Positions 33,481 through 42,214 of a stretch of 64,000 bases of DNA are shown in pieces (position 1 is the first letter of the stretch; every line of letters starts with the position of its first letter). Origin of the DNA: Bacillus gobiensis (lineage in GTDB: Bacteria > Bacillota > Bacilli > Bacillales > Bacillaceae); assembly GCF_001278705.1 (NCBI RefSeq), contig NZ_CP012600.1, positions 4,249,764-4,313,763 of the forward strand, given 5' to 3'. The translations under genes and the position numbers were made by a program. The notes beneath the pieces are model-generated. The model worked only from the letters and a program-made list of their open reading frames with translations. It did not search any database and had not been told where the DNA came from.

Positions 33481-34329
33481 ATGGAAAATGTTATCGAAGT
33501 AAGAGAACTTGTTAAATCATTTGAAACCAAGATGGCTTTAAAAAATGTAAATTTTGAAGTGAAAAAAGGAGAAACAATTGGTTTCTTAGGACCAAGTGGT
33601 TCCGGTAAAACGACAACGATTAAAATTTTGACAGCCCAACTTCATCCAACAGCTGGAGAGGTTATGGTGTTCGGTCAACCAATCCAAAAATTAAAAGATC
33701 CGACTTTTATGAAGAGAATCGGAATCTTAACGGATAATAGTGGCCTTTATGAACGGCTTAGTATCTACGATAACCTTACATTATATTGTGATTTATATGA
33801 TGTGGACAAAAGTAGAATCAATGAGGTTCTTGAATCTGTTAATCTAATACAAGATAAGAAGAAATCGGTTCAAAAACTATCAAAAGGGATGAAGCAGAGG
33901 ATCACATTGGCAAGAGCTATCTTACATAAACCCGATCTTCTCTTTTTAGACGAACCAACTTCTGCCTTAGACCCAATCAATACAAAGCATATTCATGCGG
34001 GCCTGAAAAAATTGAATCAAGAAGGGACAACCATTTTTTTAACAACCCATGACATGCAAGAAGCAGAAGACCTTTGTGATCGAGTTGCGTTCTTGAATAA
34101 CGGGGAGATCATGCTACTGGATACACCCCGAAATGTAAGAGCACAACAAAAAAACACAACGATTTCTCTTTTATTAAAAGGAAATCGTACAGTGGTTGTT
34201 GAGAAAGACGAAGAAGGAGCAAAGGAAATCTACCAATATATGAAAGATGGACAGATTCTGACGATTCATTCCAATGAGCCGACACTTGGAGACATTTTTG
34301 TACAATTAACAGGGAGGAACTTATCATGA
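33481..34329 (+). CDS. ABC transporter ATP-binding protein
   Basis: Cytosolic ATPase of 282 residues with intact motifs: Walker A GPSGSGKTT, signature LSKGMKQR, Walker B LLFLDEPTSALD, switch His in LTTHDMQEAEDL. The type (DrrA/NatA-like) drives drug, lipid or sodium export. ATG 33481 has AAAAGGAG eight bases upstream; an upstream ATG is not near a site. It overlaps the permease by four bases (ATGA). Expression is probably under the LytTR regulator upstream. Confidence 0.92.
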   Translation: MENVIEVRELVKSFETKMALKNVNFEVKKGETIGFLGPSGSGKTTTIKILTAQLHPTAGEVMVFGQPIQKLKDPTFMKRIGILTDNSGLYERLSIYDNLTLYCDLYDVDKSRINEVLESVNLIQDKKKSVQKLSKGMKQRITLARAILHKPDLLFLDEPTSALDPINTKHIHAGLKKLNQEGTTIFLTTHDMQEAEDLCDRVAFLNNGEIMLLDTPRNVRAQQKNTTISLLLKGNRTVVVEKDEEGAKEIYQYMKDGQILTIHSNEPTLGDIFVQLTGRNLS

Positions 34330-35033
34330 CTTTTTCTTTTAAACGAGTAAACGCCATATTTATAAAGGATTGGAAAGATTTGCAAAGAAATTCCTACGTC
34401 ATCTTTACATTAGCAATCCCTTTAGTTTTTGCAGCTTTATTAGGTCGTATGAGTGAAGGAAATGGCGTCTTTAGCACCTATCCCATTAATCTTGCTCTTG
34501 TCATTGCAGGTGCTTTTATTCAAGCTGCAATGGTGGCAGAGGAAAAAGAGAAAAATACATTAAGAGGATTATTGTTATCGCCTGCTAGTATAGCTGAAAT
34601 TTTTGTAGGAAAAAGTGCATTATCTGCTGTTATGACCATTGTTGTGATTATTGGCTCTGTCTTTTTATCGAACTTCAAGGTCCCATCACCTCCATTATTT
34701 GCAGTAAGTGTACTATTGGGTTTGGTTTTTTATATTGCGACTGGAACCATTCTCGGCTTGATTTCAAGAACCGTAATGGAAACAAGTATTATTGGAATGC
34801 CTGTATTAGTAGTCTTTGGGATGAGCTCTATGTTTAAATCAATGGTGGAAAATAAAACCTTCTTAAAGATCATCGATTATTTACCAAATGAGCAACTAAA
34901 CACCATTTGGGTTGCCTTAATCAATGGAGAAGGCTTTAGTGGAATCATCGAAAATATACTTATACTCTTGGTGTGGGCAGCTATATCAATAGTTACTACG
35001 GTAGTTATTTATAGAAAACGTAGGATCGATTAA
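34326..35033 (+). CDS. ABC-2 type permease
   Basis: Membrane partner of the preceding ATPase, 235 residues with about six helices. The EEKEKNTLRGLLLSPAS segment after helix 2 is the typical ABC-2 coupling region. The gene begins inside the ATPase stop (ATGA overlap), so the two are translationally coupled. Substrate unknown. A decayed relative follows at 35179-35715, suggesting the system once had two permeases. Confidence 0.9.
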   Translation: MTFSFKRVNAIFIKDWKDLQRNSYVIFTLAIPLVFAALLGRMSEGNGVFSTYPINLALVIAGAFIQAAMVAEEKEKNTLRGLLLSPASIAEIFVGKSALSAVMTIVVIIGSVFLSNFKVPSPPLFAVSVLLGLVFYIATGTILGLISRTVMETSIIGMPVLVVFGMSSMFKSMVENKTFLKIIDYLPNEQLNTIWVALINGEGFSGIIENILILLVWAAISIVTTVVIYRKRRID

Positions 35034-35178
35034 AATAACAAAGGATCAGAATATTGAATCAATTTCCTGCAATTGTATGTCCTATATACTATAGAATTCA
35101 TAAACCACTTCAGAAAAAGAAATATGCTTTTCTTATTTCGCAATCGTACGTGATTGATGAAAAAACAAGTGGAAATGA

Positions 35179-35715
35179 TTTAAACTTTATTTCAAGCTAC
35201 ACCTTTTACTTGCAGAAGAAAAAGAAAAACATACGTTAAAGGTATTAATGCTGTCTCCAGCCTCTGCACTTGAAGTATTAGCCGGAAAAGGAATCATTAC
35301 TTTTTTGACCTCTTTGATTGTCAGCATATTATCTGTCGAAATCAGTGACAGAGCGGTTCATCATTATCCTGTTCTCATGCTTTTAATCTCCTTGACAACT
35401 ATTTTTTTCATTGGATTGGGTACCTTGATTGGATTAATCAGCAGTAATGTCATGCAATCGTCGGTCATTGGATTGCCGATCATGTTCGTCTTTTTTATAG
35501 GATCGATTATAAAAGATGCAATTGATATTCAACCGATTGTAACAGTGCTTGAATGGCTCCCTTCTCGGCATCTTATCGACGGTATGAACCTGACAATGGC
35601 ATCAAACCTTGGAAATGAAATCTATTCACACTTTCTAATCATAGCCGCATGGACAGTCGCCATACTATTAATCTGCCTGATAATATATAAAAAGAAAAAA
35701 TTTGACGAAAACTGA
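35179..35715 (+). pseudogene. N-terminally truncated second ABC-2 permease
   Basis: Same frame throughout from 35179: LLLAEEKEKHTLKVLMLSPASALEVLAGKG aligns piecewise with the EEKEKNTLRGLLLSPAS region of the intact permease, and four C-terminal helices follow to the stop at 35713-35715. The expected first two helices are missing: upstream DNA has stops in this frame and only A/T-rich residue. An ATG at 35248 could still open a 155-residue fragment, but without a ribosome site. Confidence 0.75.
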
Positions 35716-35747
35716 TGAAATTCTAAATATTTTTGCAAAGTTTTCTG

Positions 35748-35774
35748 CGCGAAAAGAGATTTTCGCGTCTTTTT
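35748..35774 (+). terminator. terminator of the ABC/LytTR locus
   Basis: CGCGAAAA (35748-35755) with TTTTCGCG (35760-35767), loop of four, then TCTTTTT. Confidence 0.8.
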
Positions 35775-35821
35775 ATTATATAATTTTACTTATCTTGATG
35801 TATTTGACTGGAGTGTAATAA

Positions 35822-36871
35822 ATGTCGGCAGCATGGAATAAATTTTTACAGCATGCGGGAGTAAGGCGATTTTTTGTTTTTCTTATCATAGCTGCTGTCC
35901 TTTATCTTTTTCGAGGAATGATGAATCTTATTTTACTCACGTTTATCTTTACTTTTTTGATGGACAGGCTGGAAAACGTAGTAAGAGGATTTCTTAACCA
36001 CTTTTTAAAAGTGAGTCAAAAAGTGGTGATAACCAGTTTATATATTACGCTTGGCGGCTTATTGGCAATCGGAATCTTCAACTATTATCCTGTGGTCGCG
36101 GATCAAATCAAGCAGTTGGCAGATTTGGCGAAAGAACTGTCTGCTCGTCCAGAAGAGAATATTCCATTTTATTATGAGATCACCACTGTGTTTGGAGACG
36201 TGAATCTTTCGGGATATTTTGAAAAGGGGCTTAATTTTCTTTATACATACCTTGCTGATGTGAGTTCATTCAGTCTGCAAGTTTTTCTCTCATTAATTCT
36301 CAGTATGTTTTTCTTAATCGAAAAAGGCCGTTTGGTCGCTTTTATGCAAAAATTTAAAACGAGCAAATTGGCGATTTTTTATAAAGAGATTGCTTTTTTC
36401 GGTGGGAAATTTGTAAAGACGTTTGGAAAGGTATTAGAAGCACAATTTATCATTGCGATTGTAAATTGTGCTCTTACTACGATTTCTCTCTGGATCATGG
36501 GTTTTCCGCAGTTGTTCGGCCTGGCCGTTATGGTCTTTTTCCTGGGGCTGATTCCGGTGGCCGGAGTCGTCTTGTCCTTGATCCCTCTCAGTATTATTGC
36601 CTATAGCATCGGCGACTGGATCTATGTGTTCTATATGTTTATCGTTATTATGATCATTCATGCGATTGAAGCGTATTTTCTCAACCCGAAGCTTATGTCT
36701 GCAAAAACTGAGCTCCCTATCTTTATGACATTTATCGTATTGATTTTTTCCGAGCATTATTTTGGAATATGGGGATTGATAATCGGTATTCCCGTAGTTG
36801 TCTTTCTCTTGGATGTTCTTGATGTGACAAATAGCAGTACAGAGGAAACGGTCGGTGTTAACAAAAGTTGA
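35822..36871 (+). CDS. ydbI: AI-2E family transporter YdbI
   Basis: Membrane protein of 349 residues with about seven to eight helices and the family pattern of two N-terminal helices, a large loop (residues 85-135) and a C-terminal set with GLIPVAGVVLSLIP and HAIEAYFLNPKLM. The AI-2E family includes autoinducer-2 exporters and Na+/H+ antiporters; the cargo here is unknown. ATG 35822 is preceded by a weak GGAGTG site. Position corresponds to ydbI in B. subtilis. Confidence 0.88.
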   Translation: MSAAWNKFLQHAGVRRFFVFLIIAAVLYLFRGMMNLILLTFIFTFLMDRLENVVRGFLNHFLKVSQKVVITSLYITLGGLLAIGIFNYYPVVADQIKQLADLAKELSARPEENIPFYYEITTVFGDVNLSGYFEKGLNFLYTYLADVSSFSLQVFLSLILSMFFLIEKGRLVAFMQKFKTSKLAIFYKEIAFFGGKFVKTFGKVLEAQFIIAIVNCALTTISLWIMGFPQLFGLAVMVFFLGLIPVAGVVLSLIPLSIIAYSIGDWIYVFYMFIVIMIIHAIEAYFLNPKLMSAKTELPIFMTFIVLIFSEHYFGIWGLIIGIPVVVFLLDVLDVTNSSTEETVGVNKS

Positions 36872-36940
36872 CATACTTGAAAAACTATTTACAAGATGGA
36901 AATAATGGTGTTTAATTATATTACAAAACTATACTACACT

Positions 36941-37078
36941 CGTTTAATCCTTTTTTGAAGGAATGGGGGACCCAAAATCATTACGGGGTGAATTTTTATA
37001 CGTTTTATGTATAAAAACGGACATCTCTTCGTCCGAACCCGACAGCTAACCCCGTATACGTGAAGAGAGTCATATGTG
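36941..37078 (+). promoter_or_regulatory. c-di-AMP (ydaO/yuaA-type) riboswitch
   Basis: Recognised by the conserved blocks of the ydaO motif: GGGGGACCCAA near 36965, GGGGTGAAT near 36985, GTCCGAACCCGACAGCTAACC near 37031-37051 (read in parts), CCCGTATACG and AAGAGAG near 37063. Known elements of this class bind cyclic di-AMP and turn expression off. A terminator follows at 37105, before the symporter start at 37157. A TATACT at 36930-36935 is a possible -10. Confidence 0.92.
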
Positions 37079-37104
37079 GGATCTCTATGTCTGAATAGAG
37101 CACG

Positions 37105-37136
37105 AAGCCGCGAATGAACTCGTGGTTTTTTTTATT
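37105..37136 (+). terminator. terminator of the c-di-AMP riboswitch
   Basis: AAGCCGCGA (37105-37113) pairs with TCGTGGTTT (37120-37128) with two G-T pairs; T tract continues to 37133. CACGA at 37101 offers a competing pairing with TCGTG at 37120. Confidence 0.75.
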
Positions 37137-37156
37137 ATTTTTTAGGAGGTAAATCT

Positions 37157-38404
37157 ATGAAACTTGCAACAAGAATCATCATTGCACTTATTGTAGGTGC
37201 TATCGTCGGAATTATCTTGAACGTTTTTGCACCTCAAGCATTTGATGTGCTGGATCCATATTTATTTTCCCCTTTAGGCAAAATCTTTTTAAATTTGATT
37301 AATATGATTGTGATTCCAATCGTTTTCTTTTCGATTACTTTAGGAGTGGCGGGGCTTGGAGACCCAAAAAAATTAGGTCGGATTGGTGCAAAAACGATCT
37401 CCTATTTTCTATTAACCACTACTGTTGCAATTATTATAGGGCTTGTTCTTACGTTGTTGATCAAACCGGGTGAAGTGGGAAATATCACTCCTGAGAACGC
37501 AGGAAGCTATGAAGCAAAAGAAGCACCATCAACGGCTGAAACGCTTATGAACATTATCCCTAAAAATCCAATCGAGGCGTTCGCAAATGGAGACATGCTC
37601 CAAATCATTGTGTTTTCTATATTTATCGGGCTTGGAATTGCTATGCTCGGTAAGAAGACAGAAGGGCTGTTGAAAATTTTAGAGCAGGGAAATGACCTCA
37701 TGATGTATCTTGTCGGTCTCGTTATGAAATTTGCTCCCTACGGTACATTTGGATTGATTGCTTCTGCAATTGGAAGCCAAGGCTTTAGCGCAATCCAAGC
37801 AATGGGACTCTATTTTATTGTTGTTCTTTTAGCCTTGATTATCCACATGGCTGTTACGTATGGTTCTACTGTTGCCGTATTAGGCAAGTTAAATCCGATT
37901 GCTTTCTTTAAGGGCTTTTCACCTGCTATGGTTGTAGCTTTCAGTACATCGAGCAGTAACGCGGTACTTCCGATGTCAATGGAAACTGCCCAAAAAAATT
38001 TAAAGGTGCCGAAATCGATAAGCAGCTTTGTTCAACCTTTGGGAGCAACCATTAATATGGATGGAACAGCGATCATGCAAGGTGTTGCAACAGTGTTTAT
38101 CGCCCAGGTATATGATGTCAATCTGACTTTTGTGGAGCTTGTCACTGTTGTTCTAACTGCTGTTCTTGCAAGTGTAGGTACTGCCGGGGTGCCCGGAGTC
38201 GGTTTGATCCTGCTGGCCATGGTGCTGCAATCCGTCAATCTTCCTGTTGAAGGGATTGCACTTATATTAGGGATTGACCGCTTGCTTGATATGGCAAGGA
38301 CTGCAGTCAATATTACGGGAGATGCTGCCTGCGCCGTTATTGTTGCTGAATCAGAGAAAAAACACGGAGTTACTTCTGAACAAAACGTTAATCAATCCTT
38401 CTAA
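37157..38404 (+). CDS. dicarboxylate/amino acid:cation symporter (SLC1/DAACS family)
   Basis: Membrane symporter of 415 residues, sodium- or proton-coupled uptake of glutamate/aspartate or C4-dicarboxylates. Family signatures: SSSNAVLPMSM (HP1-like serine-rich loop), GATINMDGTAI (the NMDGT motif of helix 7), GTAGVPGVGL (HP2) and DRLLDMARTAVNITGD in helix 8. NMDGT fits glutamate/neutral amino acid carriers better than B. subtilis DctP, although the position is that of dctP. AGGAGGT precedes ATG 37157. The c-di-AMP riboswitch upstream ties it to osmotic and potassium homeostasis. Confidence 0.92.
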   Translation: MKLATRIIIALIVGAIVGIILNVFAPQAFDVLDPYLFSPLGKIFLNLINMIVIPIVFFSITLGVAGLGDPKKLGRIGAKTISYFLLTTTVAIIIGLVLTLLIKPGEVGNITPENAGSYEAKEAPSTAETLMNIIPKNPIEAFANGDMLQIIVFSIFIGLGIAMLGKKTEGLLKILEQGNDLMMYLVGLVMKFAPYGTFGLIASAIGSQGFSAIQAMGLYFIVVLLALIIHMAVTYGSTVAVLGKLNPIAFFKGFSPAMVVAFSTSSSNAVLPMSMETAQKNLKVPKSISSFVQPLGATINMDGTAIMQGVATVFIAQVYDVNLTFVELVTVVLTAVLASVGTAGVPGVGLILLAMVLQSVNLPVEGIALILGIDRLLDMARTAVNITGDAACAVIVAESEKKHGVTSEQNVNQSF

Positions 38405-38420
38405 AATATTCCAATGAATA

Positions 38421-38453
38421 AGATGGAGCTATCTACAGATGCTCCATCTTTTC
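38421..38453 (+). terminator. terminator of the symporter gene
   Basis: Perfect nine-base-pair stem (38421-38429 with 38441-38449) followed by TTTTCCTTTT. Confidence 0.85.
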
Positions 38454-38612
38454 CTTTTCATAGATGAATTAGAGTCGATGATGCGGATTTCCGTACACCG
38501 CCATAAAAAAGACCCTTTTGACATATCAAGCTCCAAATTGGAAACACCCTTTTAACCAGAAAAATGACTGTAAATGGTATACTATATACTAGAATGGGAG
38601 GGCTTTAAAGCA

Positions 38613-39566
38613 ATGACAATCAAGCCGGTTTTAACGGTTAACAATATACATAAGAAAATCGGGAAAAAGAAGATTTTAGAAGAAATCAGCTTAGATGTTT
38701 ATCCCGGAGAAATTGTCGGATTGCTGGGACCAAACGGCTCAGGAAAAACAACACTCATCAAAATTATCGTCGGTTTAATGGAAAAAAACGAAGGGACTAT
38801 TTTAATTAATGGATTTCCTCTCAATCAGGAATTTGAGGAAGCTATCCGTTTTGTCGGAGCCATCATTGAAAATCCTGAATTTTATCAAAATATGACTGGG
38901 TATGAGAATCTCCAGCAGTATGCCGAAATGGCGGGCAACATTTCCAAAACAAGAATCGATGAAGTCGTAGAGCGGGTCGGATTAAGCCACGCGATCGACG
39001 ATAAGGTGAAAGCTTATTCGCTTGGAATGAGGCAGCGGCTAGGGATTGCCCAGGGAATTCTGCATTCGCCCAGCCTGTTGATTTTGGACGAACCGACTAA
39101 TGGGTTAGATCCCGCGGGGATGAAGGATTTCAGGGAGCATATAAAAGAACTCGCAAAACGTGAAAATGTCGCTATTCTCATTGCATCTCACCTTCTTAGT
39201 GAGGTGGAGGAGCTTTGTGATCGAGTCATCATTATTCAAAATGGAAAAATTAAGTCAACCGTAAGCTTATCGGAAAACCTTGAAACCGAACTTACTCTTC
39301 GTATGGAGCTTCGTCCGCAGGAGAATGCACTCAGCTGGCTGAGCGGCCAAGGTTTTGAAGCAGAAGCAAATGGAGATTTTCTCTTAGTAAAGGTGAAAAA
39401 AGAGCAAGTCCCCGATTTATGCCGAAGAATGTCCATTGATGGCATTGATATATTTAGTGTAATTCCTGTTAAACGATCACTTGAGGAAAGCTTTATCGAT
39501 TGGACAACTGAAAACGTTATGCGCGAAAGAGAAGGGGAAGAGTATGAACAGACTGATTCGAAATGA
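38613..39566 (+). CDS. ydbJ: ABC transporter ATP-binding protein YdbJ
   Basis: ATPase of 317 residues: Walker A GPNGSGKTT, signature YSLGMRQRLG, Walker B LLILDEPTNGLD, switch His in IASHLLSEVEEL. The bacitracin/antibiotic-export (BcrA-like) subgroup is suggested by length and the C-terminal extension. ATG 38613 follows GGGAGGG; the ATG-free extension upstream has no ribosome site. It overlaps ydbK by 23 bases and forms the ydbJ-ydbK-ydbL unit as in B. subtilis. Confidence 0.9.
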   Translation: MTIKPVLTVNNIHKKIGKKKILEEISLDVYPGEIVGLLGPNGSGKTTLIKIIVGLMEKNEGTILINGFPLNQEFEEAIRFVGAIIENPEFYQNMTGYENLQQYAEMAGNISKTRIDEVVERVGLSHAIDDKVKAYSLGMRQRLGIAQGILHSPSLLILDEPTNGLDPAGMKDFREHIKELAKRENVAILIASHLLSEVEELCDRVIIIQNGKIKSTVSLSENLETELTLRMELRPQENALSWLSGQGFEAEANGDFLLVKVKKEQVPDLCRRMSIDGIDIFSVIPVKRSLEESFIDWTTENVMREREGEEYEQTDSK

Positions 39567-40311
39567 GCATAAAAAGCTGTTCAAAAAAAGAATTGTAGTC
39601 GTAGCATTGATAAGTATGGCGGTCCTGCAATTTTTAATGGCGCTTTTTATCAAAAGGCTGTTGATGAGCGCGAGGGTTGAGGATCATTTTATTGGGTATT
39701 TTTCTTACGCTCCTAATTTAAACATAATATTGCAGCTTTTTTCAGTAGTTATTGCAGCGACGATCGTTTCATCTGAATTTGATAAAAGAACGATTAAATT
39801 TTTGCTAATACGTCCTGTGAAACGGTGGAAGATTCTTCTTTCTAAATGGACGACTTCTATTTTAGCCAGCATCTACCTTTTTATCATATATTATTCGTTG
39901 ACACTTGTTTATGGATTGGTGTTTTTCGGGGTGAACATAGATGAAAGAGCGGGTGTTTTGTTTTCAAATACGCTTATCTGGATTGCTTCGCAATGGCTTG
40001 AAATTTTTATGATGATTGCTTTTGCTTTTTTATGCTCCGCTTTATTAAAAAACAGCGTATTTTCTTTAGTGGTTTCTTTTGTAGTGATATACATAGCCAA
40101 AACATTGGTAACGATTTTCGATGTGATGGAGAATCAGTGGGGAAAATTTCTATTGTTTGCCAATACTGATTTCAGGCAATACGCAGGCGGGGTAAATCCA
40201 TTATTTGATGGGACAAGTCCTGTATTTTCAATTTTTATTATTGCCATTCATCTGATCACCTTTTTGACCGTGGCGTGGTGGAGTTTTTGTAAACGTGATG
40301 TGACTGTGTAA
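39544..40311 (+). CDS. ydbK: ABC-2 family permease YdbK
   Basis: Membrane protein of 255 residues with six helices and a cytosolic SSEFDKRTIKFLLIRPVKRWKI loop (spread over residues 79-101) that contacts the ATPase. ATG 39544 with GGGGAAG site lies inside the end of ydbJ, indicating translational coupling. Export substrate is unknown. Confidence 0.88.
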   Translation: MNRLIRNEHKKLFKKRIVVVALISMAVLQFLMALFIKRLLMSARVEDHFIGYFSYAPNLNIILQLFSVVIAATIVSSEFDKRTIKFLLIRPVKRWKILLSKWTTSILASIYLFIIYYSLTLVYGLVFFGVNIDERAGVLFSNTLIWIASQWLEIFMMIAFAFLCSALLKNSVFSLVVSFVVIYIAKTLVTIFDVMENQWGKFLLFANTDFRQYAGGVNPLFDGTSPVFSIFIIAIHLITFLTVAWWSFCKRDVTV

Positions 40312-40427
40312 AATATGTCGATTAGGTGAAGAGAAATCTTGGCAATTTTGTGAAATTACTCACGAAATCAACTGCGTTCCCAAAATTTTATCTATAATTA
40401 AGAGGACCAAAGCGGGGGATGATAGAT

Positions 40428-40772
40428 ATGGATATGAGATATTTCATAAAAGCTTTGCCTATTTTGCTGCTGTTGTCGTTTTCTTTTGTGTCATTTGGTT
40501 TTCACTTTGACCATTTGGTTCTTTTCAGGCTGGCGTTGGGATGTTTTTCAATCGCAGGTTTGTACATGTTATACAAATTAAAAAATAATGAATTAATCTT
40601 TATGGTCTATTTGTATTCCAGCTGGGCTGTCTTGGCAGCGTTGGCAGCGATTGAAGAAGCTCTTTTTTCAAGCTTTTTCTTTGGCGGATTAGTAATGGCA
40701 ATGGGGTATTTATCCTATATGCTGATATATTTATCGATGAAAAAAGACGGGCAAACTAGAGCCTTATCATAG
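40428..40772 (+). CDS. ydbL: small membrane protein YdbL
   Basis: Hydrophobic protein of 114 residues with four helices, no recognised domain. It sits where ydbL lies in B. subtilis, after the ABC pair. ATG 40428 is favoured because GGGGG is nine bases upstream; the ATG at 40419 directly abuts that site. Function unknown. Confidence 0.7.
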   Translation: MDMRYFIKALPILLLLSFSFVSFGFHFDHLVLFRLALGCFSIAGLYMLYKLKNNELIFMVYLYSSWAVLAALAAIEEALFSSFFFGGLVMAMGYLSYMLIYLSMKKDGQTRALS

Positions 40773-40778
40773 ATTTTA

Positions 40779-40818
40779 AGCCTGCTTTCTGTACTTGAAA
40801 GCGGGCTGTTTATTTTTT
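40779..40818 (+). terminator. terminator after ydbL
   Basis: AGCCTGCTTTC (40779-40789) with GAAAGCGGGCT (40797-40807), one G-T pair, then GTTTATTTTTTT. Confidence 0.9.
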
Positions 40819-40898
40819 TCTAAGCTGATTTGTTGCAATCGGAAGGAACTTATCAATATAATACATAAAATTGACCGGGACAAATTGGAGGGATTGAT

Positions 40899-42056
40899 GT
40901 GTCATCGTTGTTTATCAAAACAGAGAAACAGAAAAGATGGCTGGATATAATAGGAGAACTGTCGGATGAGTTTGAAAAACGTTCTGCCGAACATGATGAA
41001 CAGGCTTCATTTCCTTATGAAAATATCCAAGCATTAAAGGAATCCGGCTATACTGCATTGCCTGTTCCAGAAAAAAACGAAGGGGAAGGACTCTCTGTTT
41101 ATGACATGATTTTGTACCAGGAGCGGCTCGCCAAAGGAGATGCCGTCACTGCACTGAGTATCGGCTGGCATTTAAGTATTATGGGTGAACTCGCGGAAGG
41201 GGATATTTGGGAGAAAAAGGACTTTGATTTTATAGCAAAAGAAGTATTGCAGGGGGCACTCGTCAATCGAGCAGCGAGTGAAGCGCAAACAGGGAGTCCG
41301 ACGAGAGGCGGCCGGCCCGGGACAACTGCGCAAAAAAAGAACAACTCGTGGATAGTAAACGGAAGAAAAACGTTTACGACGATGTCACCGGTTTTGGATT
41401 ATTTCTTAGTCACAGCGTGGATCGACGAAGAAGACACGATTGGCGTCTTTCTAATTCATAAAGACACGAACGGTGTCAGCATTGAAGAAACGTGGGATGT
41501 TATTGCTATGAGAGGGACTGCAAGTCATGACCTTGTTATGGAAGAAGTCATTCTCGATGAGTCAAAGCTGGTCGAACGCTTGAATCATCCACGCGGAACA
41601 AAGGTAAATGGCTGGCTCTTACATATCCCGGCTGTATATCTTGGGATTGCCCAAGCAGCCAGAGACTATGCAGTGAAATTCGCGAATGTCTACTCACCGA
41701 ATAGCTTGAAGGGACCGATCAAGGATGTTCCATCTGTACAAAAGCATATCGGCGAAATTGAGCTTGAATTAATGAAAGCACGGCATTTTCTTTATCACGT
41801 AGCCGAGATGTACGATGATCCTAAACAGCGCCCGAATATCGGACAAGAATTAGCTGCCGTTAAACACACGGTTACGAATACTGCTATTTATGTTGTGGAT
41901 AAGGCAATGAGAGTGGTTGGGGCAAAAAGCCTTCAGCGTACAAATCCTCTGCAAAGATATTACAGAGATGTGCGGGCTGGATTGCACAATCCTCCAATGG
42001 ATGATATTACGATCCAGAAGCTTTCGGCTCTTGCATTTGAATCGTTGGAAAAGTAA
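40899..42056 (+). CDS. ydbM: acyl-CoA dehydrogenase family protein YdbM
   Basis: Flavoprotein of 385 residues. N-terminal helical domain, a middle beta-domain with ASEAQTGSPTRGG and GRKTFTTMSPVLDYFLV, and a C-terminal helical domain with AMRVVGAKSLQRTNPLQRYYRDVRAG, typical of acyl-CoA dehydrogenase and related desulfurisation monooxygenases. The usual catalytic Glu cannot be assigned with certainty. It starts at GTG 40899 with GGAGGG seven bases upstream and is flanked by terminators as a single gene. Confidence 0.88.
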   Translation: MSSLFIKTEKQKRWLDIIGELSDEFEKRSAEHDEQASFPYENIQALKESGYTALPVPEKNEGEGLSVYDMILYQERLAKGDAVTALSIGWHLSIMGELAEGDIWEKKDFDFIAKEVLQGALVNRAASEAQTGSPTRGGRPGTTAQKKNNSWIVNGRKTFTTMSPVLDYFLVTAWIDEEDTIGVFLIHKDTNGVSIEETWDVIAMRGTASHDLVMEEVILDESKLVERLNHPRGTKVNGWLLHIPAVYLGIAQAARDYAVKFANVYSPNSLKGPIKDVPSVQKHIGEIELELMKARHFLYHVAEMYDDPKQRPNIGQELAAVKHTVTNTAIYVVDKAMRVVGAKSLQRTNPLQRYYRDVRAGLHNPPMDDITIQKLSALAFESLEK

Positions 42057-42066
42057 ACATTCAAAA

Positions 42067-42090
42067 ACTCGCTTCGGCGGGTTTTTATAT
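42067..42090 (+). terminator. terminator after ydbM
   Basis: ACTCGC-TTCG-GCGGGT (42067-42082), a tetraloop hairpin, followed by TTTTATAT. Confidence 0.8.
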
Positions 42091-42214
42091 TTTCTTTCCC
42101 GGGGAATAATTTGCTGTCGAATAGAATAAGATGCTGGCGGCGGAATTTTTTTAACTTGCAGAAAATACTCCAGCCTTCAATTATCCATACTAATGGACAA
42201 ATGGAGGTTGTAAA

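Noticed and set aside
35054..35239. 61-codon frame before the truncated permease
   Set aside because: It is the wrong frame for the permease and A/T-rich; read as part of the decayed gene.
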